Below are positions 23,148-34,220 of a stretch of 64,000 nucleotides of DNA, piece by piece. The translations under genes were made by a program, and so were the position numbers. The first letter of the stretch is position 1. Every line of letters starts with the position of its first letter. Source of the stretch: Neopestalotiopsis rosae (taxonomy: Eukaryota > Ascomycota > Sordariomycetes > Amphisphaeriales > Sporocadaceae); the NCBI GenBank assembly GCA_023078685.1, contig JALGAS010000001.1:4526001-4590000 (forward strand), in the 5' to 3' direction. The notes beneath the pieces were generated by a model. The model had not been told where the DNA came from and searched no databases. It worked only from the letters and a program-made list of their open reading frames with translations.

Positions 23148-25303
23148 TCATGGCAGCTCGCTGCTCCTGGCCTCGGCATCCAAGCTATCAACCTCCTTGC
23201 CGAGCGGCGCCATCTCGTCGCGCCCCTGCATCACCTCCTTGAACTTTTCGCTGCGGGTGACAAAGGCGAGCAGTCGCACGCAACCGGCCGGCGTCATGCC
23301 CTCGATGCGCCTGGCCTGGCCGAGGTTCTCCGGCCGCGTGGCGCTGAGCACGGCCTTTTCGTGGAACGACAGCCCAAAGATGCTGTCGTAGTCGAGGTCC
23401 ACGGGCAGCTGCAGGGACTCGTCCCGGGTGAAGAGGGCCTGCTCCGTCTTTTGCATGGCCACGTACGGCGCGTAGACGGCCTCGATGGCCACCCGGGACT
23501 GGACGCGCGCCGAGTACTTGTCAATCTCGGGGAGCCGGTCGCGCAGGTCAGAGAGCTTGACGCCCGCGAGCCGCAGGATCTCCAGGGCCGAGCGGGGCTT
23601 GGTGTCCAGTCTCGCCTTGAAGCCGGCGGCGATCCAGTTCGGGGCCGTGAGCGTGTAATTTTGGAGCGCCGCCGTCAGCTCCTCGACCTCGGCCTTGCTG
23701 TCGCGAAAGTGCGACCAGCGCTTGTCGCCCACTACGCCCCATTCGCGGCCCTTCTCGGTAAGGCGCAGGTCGGCATTGTCGGCGCGGTGCGACATGCGGT
23801 ACTCGGAGCGGCTGGTGAACATGCGGTACGGCTCCGAGACGCCCTTGGTGATGAGGTCGTCAATCATGACGCCAATGTATCCGTCGGCGCGCGTCAGCGA
23901 GATTGGCGTTTTGCCCTGCGCGGCACGGCCGGCATTGATACCGGCAATCACGCCTTGGCCTGCTGCCTCCTCATAGCCCGTCGTTCCGTTGATCTGACCG
24001 GCGAGGTAGAGACCAGAAATGGCCTTGGTCTCAAGAGAGGACTTTAGACTGCGCGGATCCACGTAGTCGTATTCTACTCCATAACCCGGCTGCACCATTT
24101 CGACATTCTCGAGGCCCGGAATCGTGCGCAGGAGTTGCTCCTGCGCATCGGCCGGAACCGTCATGGATAGGCCGTTGGGGTAGATAAGGTCACTGTCAAA
24201 GCCTTCGGGCTCGAGCCAGACAATGTGCCGCGGCTTCTCGGGGAACTTGATAATCTTGGATTCCAATGAAGGACAATATCGCGGACCCCTGACGCTCTCG
24301 CGGATATGTATCGTCTTGTCCAGGTTGGCGCGTACCACATCGTGCGTCGCATCGTTTGTATAAGTAGCCCAGCACAAGAGCTGATCTTGTACCGAGACGG
24401 CTTCGTTGAGATAACTGAAAGGATTTGGCGGGTCGTCTCCTCTTTGCTCCTCCAGGATGCCATAGTTGATGCTGCCCTTGGCCAAACGCGGCGGCGTTCC
24501 CGTCTTTAACCTGCCCAGCTGGAATCCAGCCTCCTTGAGCGATTTGCTCAGTCCAAAGGTCGCTTGCTCGCCTATCCTCCCAGCTGGATATTTCTCCAGG
24601 CCAATGTGTATTTCGCCGCCCAGGAACGTTCCGGTGGTGATGATGATTTGTGTAGTGGGCAGAACCTCTCCCGACTCCAACCTCACGCCCGTGATCTTGC
24701 TCTTGGGCTTGCCGCTCGCCGGGTCCAGATCCTCGCCCACCACGATGTCGCTGACGCTGCCCGGAATGATGCTGAGGTTCGGATACGCCTCGAGCGCCTC
24801 GCGCATGTGCTTCTGGTAGAGGGCGCGATCGATCTGCGCGCGGGGGCCCCAGACCGCGGGGCCCTTTTTCCGGTTCAGAACCTTGAACTGGACGCCGGCC
24901 TTGTCAATGACGCGGCCGGCCACGCCGTCGAGGGCGTCAATCTCGCGTAGTATGGTGCCCTTGCCGATGCCGCCAAAGGAAGGGTTGCAGGAGCAGACGC
25001 CCAGGTTGTCGAGCTTGGGCGTGATGAGCGCGGTGCGGGCGCCGGAGCGGGCGGCGGCGGCACAAGCCTCGGTGCCGGCGTGGCCTCCTCCTACGACGAC
25101 GACATCGAATGCCCTGTTGATAGATTAATACATCAGGTCAGCGAGGGGGCGCATTTCCTCTCGTGCGCGTGGAGAGAGCGTGTATCTTTGGCGTACCTAG
25201 CATCTGGCGCGACCGAGGCGAAACCCCTGCGCCGGAGAGCAAATCGCCTCCGGGCAATCACTGTAGGCCTACTGAGGCCTCGCGGCGCCCACACCTTTTG
25301 CAT
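23148..25303 (-). CDS. mto1: Mitochondrial tRNA uridine-34 carboxymethylaminomethyl-modifying enzyme (MTO1/GidA)
   Basis: FAD enzyme that, with the GTPase Mss1, modifies the wobble uridine of mitochondrial tRNAs. Two exons, 25197-25303 and 23148-25113, separated by an 83-bp intron, give 690 residues, normal for the fungal family. Residues 1-31 form an Arg-rich mitochondrial presequence with no acids ([13 protein letters not shown] near its end). The dinucleotide fold starts at V40 with [12 protein letters not shown] (Gly44-46, Gly49), followed by [12 protein letters not shown]. Both GidA signatures are present: [15 protein letters not shown] and [17 protein letters not shown]. Downstream are [19 protein letters not shown] and the helical C-terminal region ending near the stop. 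The ATG at 25303 was chosen because the splice phase (AG|G) joins it exactly to the Rossmann strand. Codons are very GC-rich, which creates long antisense ORFs. It lies in tandem with vps45, 395 bp apart. Confidence 0.95.
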
Positions 25304-25698
25304 CGTCAGATCGCGATTGGGACAAACGAAGCGACAGGAATCTCAATAGCTGATTTGCGCCGCGACAGTGGTAATCGCCAAGTCCTCGAGGTTGACCATA
25401 GATCAGCGGTCCTCGATTGATTTATTTTAGTGCCGGTTATAACAGCTGGCGCTATTCGGCAGGCGGTGAGCGTGTATCTGAACTAAGTACTGCTCCTTAG
25501 AGCAAGCGGTGAACATTACATTACACATGTACAACCAAGCCCCTATTTGCATGCTCTCATGATTTATATGTACATCTATTTATTCGATACTTGCGTCAGG
25601 TGAATAAGTGTATTTGAATTTTCATTAGTCAAGATCATGCTTGTATTTCAGCGCTGCTGTTGTCGCTGATCGATTTAAATTTGTGCGTATATAGATCA
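25304..25698. other. Spacer between vps45 and mto1
   Basis: 395 bp holding the 3' end of vps45 and the promoter of mto1 (both on the minus strand). AT-rich near 25500-25690. No other feature recognised. Confidence 0.7.
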
Positions 25699-27532
25699 TC
25701 ACCTTCTACCTAGCTCCCTTCGCAGCCTTCCAGCAACTGTTGTAGGAGGAGGCTCCGGCCAAGATGACACTGCATCATCCACTTCTTCCAAGAAAGTCGC
25801 AGCGTTATGTACCGCGGTGCCGCCCAGGACAACGCGAACTCCCGGTGAAGAAGCATTAATGCCCGCCACCATCTTTGCCTCCTCATAAGTTGCACCTCCT
25901 ATGATAAACACTACGATATCTTGGGGCTTGTCTCTCGTGGTTCCACCACCCTCTACAAACGGGTATTGTTGTTCTCGTAATCTGCCCTTGATCATGTTCT
26001 GCAGCGTGGTCTCCAAATGGGGTGAGTGTTGCGTGTAGACGTTTTCGACTCCTTTGAGGCCCTTGATACCTCGGGCTCCTGAGAATATGCCACCGGGCTC
26101 AAAGATGTCAGAGATTCCACCGGCAGCTTGGGTCTGCTGTAGTGAGCCATGGTAGATTAATAATTTAGCCACCAAATCTGCTCTTCGCGCCGAGACACCG
26201 CCTGCTGCCGTCAAGAGGTCCACGAGCATGGGCAGTTGGTTGGAAGGATTCTTCTCGTATCGAAGAGCATAGAGCGCTACCAAACCCACTTTTGCGTCTT
26301 CCGAGACTTGAATGTTTTGAATCAACCTTTGAACATTCTGTAAACATTATTAGTGGGACAGCAACGAAAAGGGAAACCAATGGTTAACATACCTTGAGAT
26401 CTGTGGCATGATTGTCATTGCAAGACAAGCTCTGTTCGACCTCACTGACTTCTAGCAAGTTTTCTGAGCCAACCCTTCGGCTCAACTCAGAAACCAGTGT
26501 GACGTGCTTGCTGACATTTCCAGAAAGCTTTCGAAATTCGGGGTACTCCTCAATGAAGCGCTTCATATCCGTAATGGACTCGATGTTTGCATTATTCTTT
26601 GTCTTTGACTGATATTGCTCCACGTAGTCCTTGATGTTGCCGCCTAGGTCACCAAAGTTGAGGTACATGTTCTTTTTGAAGAATGGATCTTGGTCGGCTG
26701 AGAGGACAATCTCCTTGAGTTCAGGGCGGATCTCTGGTACGTCGCCGAGATCTACACGTCCATTATTGATACCCAGTAAGTGGTGTACCATTGCTTGGTA
26801 CGTCCATTGGTGCAGGAGAGGTGTGGCCGGATCCTCTCTCCTATCCAGTATGAGCAGTATTGGCGGAGTATCAACCTTTCGGAAGTCAAAGAGCTGCTCT
26901 TCTTGTGTTATGTTATATCTGACTTCTGTGGCTAGCTTCTTTGCCAAGAGACTGTTCTTTTCATATCTGATGAGGGGCTTCTTCTTCAACGATAAGAGTA
27001 CCGCCATGAGACCCTCGGTGGTCCTCTGGAGAGAGTCTGTGTTCCACATGTCGGGGCTTCCACTCCATATCCGCTGTTGTGGCAGAGTCAGGTTGAGCGT
27101 GAACAGATCTGGATTGATGACCAAAAAGTCGGCAAAATGCTCCTGCACAGCCTTGACCACCTCGTGGTCATCAGCTTCGGCCAAACGCTCGAGTGCCGAC
27201 TTCTTGGCCACGTTGCTAAAGTACAGGTAGTACTCGCCATACTTGGGCTCGCGCAGCTCATCAATCAGAAACTGGATCGAGTCTGCAGAGGGCCTCACGA
27301 AGCAGAGACACCTGAGATGGCGCATCTTTTCCCTGCTTTGGTTGTCGAGGCGGTCGATGAGATAGACCTCATGGTTGAGAAGTGACGACTGTGTAATGGC
27401 GGTAGAGACAATGGAGACGGTATCCTTGTCCAGCAAGAGGATCTTCATCTTTGCGGAGGCGCCTCCAGTCGCGCTGTCTCCGGCCGACACCATCTTGCTG
27501 ATGTAGCCGGAGACGGCTTGAACCACATCCAT
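25699..27532 (-). CDS. vps45: Vps45, Sec1/Munc18-family vesicle-fusion protein
   Basis: SM protein that binds the syntaxin Tlg2/Pep12 and the SNARE complex in Golgi-to-endosome/vacuole transport. Exons 26393-27532 and 25699-26337, with a 55-bp intron (GTATGT...TTTACAG) in phase 0, encode 592 residues, close to the usual 570-600. The N-terminal domain begins with MDVVQAVSGYISKMV and KILLLDKDT. Family landmarks include LLNHEVYLIDRLDN, HLRCLCFVRPS, FSNVAKKSALERLAEAD, PPILLILDRREDPATPLLHQWTYQAMVHHLLGI and, near the C-terminus, DIVVFIIGGATYEEAKMV with VRVVLGGTAVHN. These favour Vps45 over Sly1, Vps33 or Sec1. It is divergent from mmm1 with 660 bp between start codons. Confidence 0.95.
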
Positions 27533-28192
27533 TTTGGCGGACGGGAATGTGTCGTGCTGCTGCTGCGATAGAAGGGCCAGGTAGTAAGTAGTGTAGTCTG
27601 TCTGTGTATGTAGGTCGTATTAGGCAGACGGCCCCATCGTTCCAAGGACTTCTGACGGATCTGAGAACCAAGTCGTCCTACACAGACAGACAATTGTGTG
27701 AGGTATCAAGACGCTGGATCACGTGTCTGTCTCTCTTGTGTCGTGTTGACAACAAGAATATGGTTTTGTACGTTCAGGTAGATTCGGACTGAGACGGCGA
27801 CACTGATTGGCGCTGGGAGGCACAGCGCTACTTCCAGCTCTTGTAGGTAGTCGTCAGCGGCCGAGGCCCGTGCCAGATGGCTACTTTAGGGAGTCAGGGA
27901 TGCCGCTGCACAACGTCGCGGGGCCCCTTGGTACACTCTAATAAATCGCTGGAATCCCTGCCCCAAGAGATGAACGTCACGTCACACATCATCGATAACG
28001 ATAAGCAGCTGCCACTGCTGGAAATGTAAGTGGTGTATCACATTAGCTAGAGCTTCAATACTTCATGACTACGAACGAGCAACACCTCCAAATACCAACA
28101 GGATATAAACCATGAGGTCTTGCTAACGACAGCCCGCCACGGCATACAATTCACATGTTGACTGACTCTTCAGTCAGTCTGCACCCCTCAAA
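27533..28192. promoter_or_regulatory. Divergent promoter region vps45 / mmm1
   Basis: 660 bp between two opposite start codons. It must hold both promoters. CAGACAGACA-type short repeats occur near 27598-27690. No specific factor site is claimed. Confidence 0.6.
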
Positions 28193-29554
28193 ATGGCTGC
28201 CATGGATATGTGCTCGACAAAGCCAGAGCCGACGTATGTTTTGTGCCAAAACTCCCCACCCACCACACTCACATGCATACTCATGACTGACGATTGTGCT
28301 TGCAGATTGTCATTTACTCAAGGCCTAATAGTCGGTCAGCTCTCTGTAGTTCTTCTTATAGCAGCATTTATCAAGTTCTTCATATTTGGCGACCCGCCCT
28401 CACCCGAAGTCACGGCCCAAATACGAGCGACTGAGCGACGGTCACGATCGCTAGCGCACAAGCAATCCCTCCTCACCCTGCGCACCGACAACCCCAGAGG
28501 AGAGCCTCAACGAACCCTGAATAAAAAGAAGTCGAGCATACTGCGGAACCCGCCCACGCTGACCATTGGCTCCATTCTGAACAAGACTTACTACAACGTG
28601 GACAGCCACCAGCCCGAGTCGCTGGACTGGTTCAACGTCCTCATTGCCCAGACCATTGCGCAGTTCCGCAGCGACGCGCAGTACGACGACGCCATCCTCA
28701 CGTCGCTGACCAAGGCCCTGAACGGGACCAGCCGCCCCGACTTTCTCGACGAGATCAAGGTCACGGAGCTGACCCTGGGCGAGGACTTTCCCATCCTGAG
28801 CAACTGCCGCATCATCCCCGTCGACGAGGATGGCCTGAGCATGGACTCGGGCCCCGGCGTGGGCAAGAAGCGCTTCGACCCCAACAGCTCGCGGGCCACG
28901 AGGGAAGGAGCCCGGCTGCAGGCCCGCATGGACGTGGACCTCAGCGACATGATCACCCTCGCCCTCGAGACCAAGATCTTGCTAAACTACCCCAAGCGCC
29001 TGACGGCCGTCCTCCCCGTCGCCCTGGCCGTCAGCGTGGAGCGCTTCAGCGGTACCCTCTGCATCTCCTTCATCCCCAGCAACCCCTCCCAGTCGACGCC
29101 CACCATGATGGCCTTTAACTTTCTCGACGACTACCGGCTGGACCTCTCGATACGCAGCTTGGTGGGCAGCCGGTCCAGGCTGCAGGACGTGCCCAAGATT
29201 GCCCAGCTCATCGAGGCCAGGCTGCACAAGTGGTTCGACGACAGATGCGTCGAGCCCAGGTTCCAAGAGATTGCGCTGCCCAGCCTGTGGCCGCGCAAGA
29301 AGAACACACGCGGCGGAGACGACGGCCTCGACGGCAACATGGCCAGCATCGGCAAGGGCAAGGGCCGGGAGCTCGGGCGGGACCTGCGCGAAGAAGCGAG
29401 AAAGGAGGTCGAATCCGAAATCAGTAACAGCCGGCCGGACCTGGTCCCCGAGGCCGGCAATCTGCGCTATCGCAGAAGAAGTCGAATGGACAGTGTTGGA
29501 CAGATGAGTATGCCGGGGAGCTTACCAGGCATGACTTTGGATCTCCAGCACTAG
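28193..29554 (+). CDS. mmm1: Mmm1, ER-anchored ERMES subunit
   Basis: ER membrane protein of the ER-mitochondria encounter structure, which tethers the two organelles and transfers lipids via SMP domains. Exon 1 is 28193-28233 and exon 2 is 28306-29554, giving 429 residues. The junction restores the invariant fungal segment LSFTQGLIVGQLSVVLLIAAF, with the transmembrane helix at about 20-36 preceded by a short luminal tail. The SMP domain follows from ILNKTYYNVDSHQPESLDWFNVL, through LTLGEDFPILSNCRI and TMMAFNFLDDYRLDLSIRSLVGSRSRLQDVPKI to WFDDRCVEPRFQEI. The 72-bp intron is a multiple of three without a stop, so retention gives a 453-residue form. The C-terminus is Arg-rich. A likely AATAAA polyadenylation signal lies at 29579-29584. 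SMP exons are GC-rich compared with the flanks. Confidence 0.95.
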   Translation: MAAMDMCSTKPEPTYVLCQNSPPTTLTCILMTDDCACRLSFTQGLIVGQLSVVLLIAAFIKFFIFGDPPSPEVTAQIRATERRSRSLAHKQSLLTLRTDNPRGEPQRTLNKKKSSILRNPPTLTIGSILNKTYYNVDSHQPESLDWFNVLIAQTIAQFRSDAQYDDAILTSLTKALNGTSRPDFLDEIKVTELTLGEDFPILSNCRIIPVDEDGLSMDSGPGVGKKRFDPNSSRATREGARLQARMDVDLSDMITLALETKILLNYPKRLTAVLPVALAVSVERFSGTLCISFIPSNPSQSTPTMMAFNFLDDYRLDLSIRSLVGSRSRLQDVPKIAQLIEARLHKWFDDRCVEPRFQEIALPSLWPRKKNTRGGDDGLDGNMASIGKGKGRELGRDLREEARKEVESEISNSRPDLVPEAGNLRYRRRSRMDSVGQMSMPGSLPGMTLDLQH

Positions 29555-29950
29555 AAATCTGATTGTATACCTGAGGAAAATAAAGTCCACTCAATAAGAC
29601 CAAAATAGTAAAATTCCACTCGACAAAAGGCGAAAACATTTGAATTCCGTCAGTGACACTTTTATCCTGCGTTTCCGTCAAGTGTAATTGTATAAACAGC
29701 AACCAGGCATTCCAGTCATTGATCCAAATGGTAGTAAAGTTCAAAGCAGATCTTCGGGACGCTTGCTGACTTTGTATCGAATTGCTCTTCGCAGCCGAAC
29801 TCGTGTGTGGACATGACAGGCGCCACGAATTATGGCAACATAATTATACTAATCATATCATGTCATTACTACAGCCCATCAAGTTGTATCTATCGTTCCT
29901 GTATTTTTTATGTATCCATCATGCTAAACCCATCGCTTGCAATGAAATGC
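29555..29950. other. Convergent spacer mmm1 / karyopherin
   Basis: 396 bp between two facing stop codons. AT-rich 3'-end sequence, with AATAAA at 29579. Nothing else seen. Confidence 0.7.
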
Positions 29951-32900
29951 TCAAGATGCATAGGCGAAATTCGATCCTCGACAAGCGAGCCAAAACTCTC
30001 GCACCACTTGATTCGTTGCCCGGCCTCCTCTCAGACTATATTCCAGGTCAGTGTTCCGTTCTGAATATCCTCGCCAGATGGCATCTTGAAAGTACTCACC
30101 TTAGGACCTTCTTTAGGAATAGGGCCTTCTCATCATGAGAGACCTTATCACTTGGGAACGAGGCATCGTTTAGGGCCGTCTCTAACCACTGCTTGGCAAG
30201 GGCATGTTGGACGACCAGTTTCTTGAGCGGATCGCTAAGCTTATCGAGCTCACTCCGAGATGCTTTGCCGCCAATGTTCTGAATAAGCGTATGCGCCAGG
30301 ATCGGTCCTAGGTGCACAATGGCGCTATTGATTCCTGCTTGCGTATCCTCGGCGGATGACTTGAGTGTAATAAACGTGGTCTGCAACGTGTTAGTCAAAT
30401 GCAGGCCTGTCGATCATTCAAAAACTTACCCAAAACTCCGCAGCTGCAGCTTTCGGTAGAGGTTCGTTCCCATTCAACAATTTGATCGCAAACATGAATA
30501 AATACTCCAACAGGCTTGTGGGTTGGAGCTGTAGAAAGACGCCCGGTGCTTTCATCATTGCCTTTTGGGAAAACTCTATACCGTACTGAGCTAACTCGGG
30601 TTCGTTTTCGGGTTCTATTGACGTCAGTCGTGAACCACATGTGAGCCCTTTGGAAGTGGAGTAGCAAGCATACCTTGGAGCTGATACAAAAGCCCAACAA
30701 CCCACGGGAGCAAGTGGGCGATAATCTGCGGAACTTGAGATTTGCTGGTCCCATTAGAAAGCGATGTTACAAAGACACAGGCTGTGCTAATAGCGGAAGC
30801 CACACGATGATTCCATGAGCTTGTAATAAACTCGACCACGGTCTGTGGTGGGAATACGAAGGGGCCGGCGTCCGTTTCTGAGAAACCCGCCTTCAGAATC
30901 AGACAGGTAACGTCCTAGAAATGGCTCAGGTTAGCTTCGTTCCAGTACCATGGCTGTGGTGATATTTTTCAACCAGACGTACCAAAACTTCGGTGCTGTT
31001 ACCGAACTCGTCCTTGAGACGCGCCAAAATCTCAATGATATCCTGCTGTATCTGCGCTAGTTCCGGCGAAGAGGAAGTAGACAAAGATGAAGTTTGCTCG
31101 TCATCAAGATCGACATATGATTCTGTTGGGGACTGGAGGCCTTTAGCACTCCCCAAAAGACATCGAAGCGCTCTGATGGCGATTTGCAGTGCTACTTCAT
31201 ATGCGGGAACGGATGCTGCTGGCCGTTGAGCCGCATCGAATGCTCGAGCGACCACCGGGTCATTCGGATCCAGCTCTGCATTGTAGCTCTTCAGTTGCAA
31301 GGCTTTCTCAACATCCACAGCTAGCAGCACGAGGAGCCGTTTAAAGGCGTGTGCTCGGGATCTATCCTCTGGTAAAGCTTGTATGATCGATGCAATGGCG
31401 CCAACGATCCGCTCTTCCGCCAACGAGTCCAAGGTCTGACTGTTTCTCAGAGATTCATATTGACCAAGGAAAGCATCCACTTCTGATGTGAGTACCGAAC
31501 GGCAGGATGAGCATAACTTGTAGATGGATTTGGACGAGGGACCTGCCAATGGCAGATCGCCCACGGCACTAAACAGGAGATTCAGTGCAGCTGGCAGGTA
31601 CTCCGAGTGGCGCGCAAAGTAGTCTGAATACCTTTCAATCAGGGACAGGCAGGTCTGTCTTGCTCTAACGGGCACCACCGAATGACCTTGGCGGAGGAGA
31701 TCAAAAAGCTGAGATCCAAACACCTTGCCTAAAATTTCGTCACAGCTGGTAGAATCCGAGACGCAGTCTGAAAGAGAACCTAGACAAAATGCGGCAGCTT
31801 CGAGTTCAGCCCATGCAGTCGTAGAGACTCCTTGTAAAGTCAAGTCCACAAATAGAGAGATGAGCGGCTGTCCAGAAATGGTGAAGACAGACTGCAGAAG
31901 ATCAGATACGTCTTTGCGGGCGTCGCCGAACCCAACCCGCTCCGTTGAGTCCCATGAATTGTACACCTCCAGAGATGGATATTGTATCTTCTTCCAGCAG
32001 TGGGATACGACCTGTGTCATGTATGACAGGGGAGGCACATTCCAGTCTACGCTTTCTTGGGGCTCTGAGTACATATTGTCCACCATGTTCTCGACGAACT
32101 GGGACCAAAACTCGAGTGCTGGTACGAATATTCTGTCTTCGGCAACAGGATGGCCCTCGGCCGTGAGCAAGCCTACAAGCGCGGCTAGGTACTGCTGTGA
32201 TCTTGGATTGGACTTATCCATGAGCTCAGTAATCTGAGCATCGCCAAAGGCAACCATGAGCAGACCAAATTGGACAGAGTCGAAATCAAAGTCACCTTGA
32301 AGCAAGTTTTGGTACTTCTCCTGCGACCATGAACTATCAAACAGGGCATACAATAGATCGTAATCATTTTGCTTGAAGAAGGCCTGCCAATTCCCAAGAG
32401 TGTCTGTGAGCACCTCGATAGCCGGTTCGTACAAATCAGCGTCTACAACACACTGGATCGTGGGCTGGAGCATTGGTCGCAAATTCGATGTCATTTCCTC
32501 ATTGGGGACTCGCTGGGCATACAGTAGCCATGCTTGAAAGCAACGTATGGACTCTTGCTTGGTCTGTACATCAGACTGGCCAACAACCAGGCACGTCAGC
32601 AGCGATGAGAGATCACCAGCATTTCTCAGCATGCGCTCATGTAGGCTGATGTATTTGGTGGATTTGGGGTCGGTCTTTTCCGCCTCTTCTGCCAGGGCTG
32701 TGGCAAACCAGACAACGGCTACAGACTTCTGTGGTGTCAAACTTGCGACTGCATCTTCAACAGAGCCTTGAAGCTGAGGGAAATCGCTCTGGTTGTTCTG
32801 CAGGCAGAGCAGCACGTGGCGAAGGCACAAGGGCCATATGTGGGAAAAGTGAATAAAGTGGGTGACGAGGGCAGAACAGAGCTTTCTGATAACAATGGCT

Positions 32901-33267
32901 CCGGCGCCAACCTCCAAGCATTTCAGAAGCCAGTCGATGAGTTTGACCAGGGCGGATCGAGCATCTTCGTCCTCGAGAGTATCGGTGTTCAACTTGACTA
33001 TAAAGGTCAAAGCACCAAAAAATCTGACATTGTCTGCTTGACGGGCAAGCAACCCTTCAGCTATTTGCCAGCCCTCGGGCGATTTTTGGAGTTTCTGCAG
33101 GACTTCTTGAATTTGAGCTATCGTGGAAGATGTATTTTGCTCATAGAGCCTGTTGACCAGCTTTTTAGTTGTCAGACCATACTTCGTGATTTGCGATTTT
33201 GGAATAGGTGAGATATACTGACTTGTTCGACCTCATCAAGGTTACTAGGAATAGGGATTGGATCCAT
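29951..33267 (-). CDS. Importin-13-type karyopherin beta (Kap111/Kap122 group)
   Basis: Nuclear transport receptor built of HEAT repeats. Six exons: 33223-33267, 30983-33160, 30674-30914, 30430-30614, 30100-30380 and 29951-30035. They sum to 3015 bp (1004 residues) with every splice phase matching. The start is MDPIPIPSNLDEVEQ, followed by LVNRLYEQNTSSTIAQIQEV, LQKSPEGWQIAEGLL and NVRFFGALTFIVKLNTD, the importin-beta N-terminal domain in the form seen in the importin-13/Kap111/Kap122 group rather than Kap95 or Crm1. The C-terminus RATNQVVREFWLACRGSNFAYAS is the typical end of this group and confirms the last small exon. Cargo cannot be read from sequence. The gene is divergent from the aminopeptidase P gene. 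Large helical stretches and absence of membrane segments agree. Confidence 0.88.
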
Positions 33268-34220
33268 GATTGTGTTTGCGTGGAGAAACAAAGTCCATTA
33301 CTATCGGGACTGAAACGAACACATCAGTCGTCTGACAAGTAGACAAAGTGCGTCGACTATCTCCAACTTGACGAGGCACAGTTTCAGCCAGAGACTGGGC
33401 TTGGCTGGGCTGGGCTGGGCTGGGCTCCAGGTAGGTAGGTGCAAGCGCGACGCTGATGTGCAGAAACAATCAACGATGTCTTTGCGACGGTGAGCTTTTT
33501 CAAGCGAGGAAACTTTTGGCTGTTGCTGCTACGGATCAAGCACTGTAAGACGATCAAGTGCTCAAATAGCAACGAGGCTATTCAAAGCAGCTTGTGATAT
33601 TGTGCAACGCGAGGCTCCAAAAAAAATAACTAAAAGACGCCCGTGAAGTTTGATTTCTTTCAATGGAACGTGGTAGCTCCTGTAAAAGCCCACATGGCGA
33701 AACTGGAGCTTTGCGCAGTCGATGGAGGGGTAATTGAGGTTGAACTGACTTGGTAAGCTAACAGCAACGCGCTATGATGCACCGCGATAAAGATAGTGCA
33801 AGACGTAGTGGGTACATGTGTTGAAGCTCCAGTCTCCTGCCTCTGCGTGCTAATAGCGTACCTCGGAGGGGTCTTTCCTCCAATTAACTCTACCTATGTT
33901 AAATCATCATATCCATCTTGCTGCGAATACCTCTCCTTGACTCGTCAGTCGTCCATACTCCAACATTCAAGAACAGGGCGTTTATTTATGATAGACTGTA
34001 TATTTTATTTCCTTGGTCTATAGGTTTTGGTATACTCGACTTGTACAAATCAGGCAACGTTCGTCTTGCCCCCAAAAAGACCAGGTTGATCGGTTAGACG
34101 CGCTCGCGTGTCACCTTCCTCATTCCCTCCACTGGTGAAGTTGCTGCTGTACACCATAGAAAGGCTATTTAGAGGGAAACGGCAAATCCCCGCGAGAGAC
34201 CCTCCGCACCTCTTTTTCCC
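33268..34220. promoter_or_regulatory. Divergent promoter region karyopherin / aminopeptidase P
   Basis: 953 bp between two opposite start codons. It contains a TGGGC pentamer repeat at 33395-33426. No coding signal was recognised. Confidence 0.6.
33395..33426. repeat. TGGGC pentanucleotide repeat
   Basis: About six imperfect TGGGC/TTGGC units (CTGGGCTTGGC followed by four TGGGC units), 130-160 bp upstream of the karyopherin start codon. Confidence 0.8.

Noticed and set aside
23361..24047. 228-codon + strand frame antisense to mto1
   Set aside because: It mirrors a very GC-rich coding exon on the minus strand and has no domain; such shadows are expected.
28193..29554. mmm1 as a single-exon 453-residue gene
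   Set aside because: The 72-bp segment has good splice signals and its removal restores the conserved LSFTQGLIVGQ N-terminus; kept only as a retention variant.
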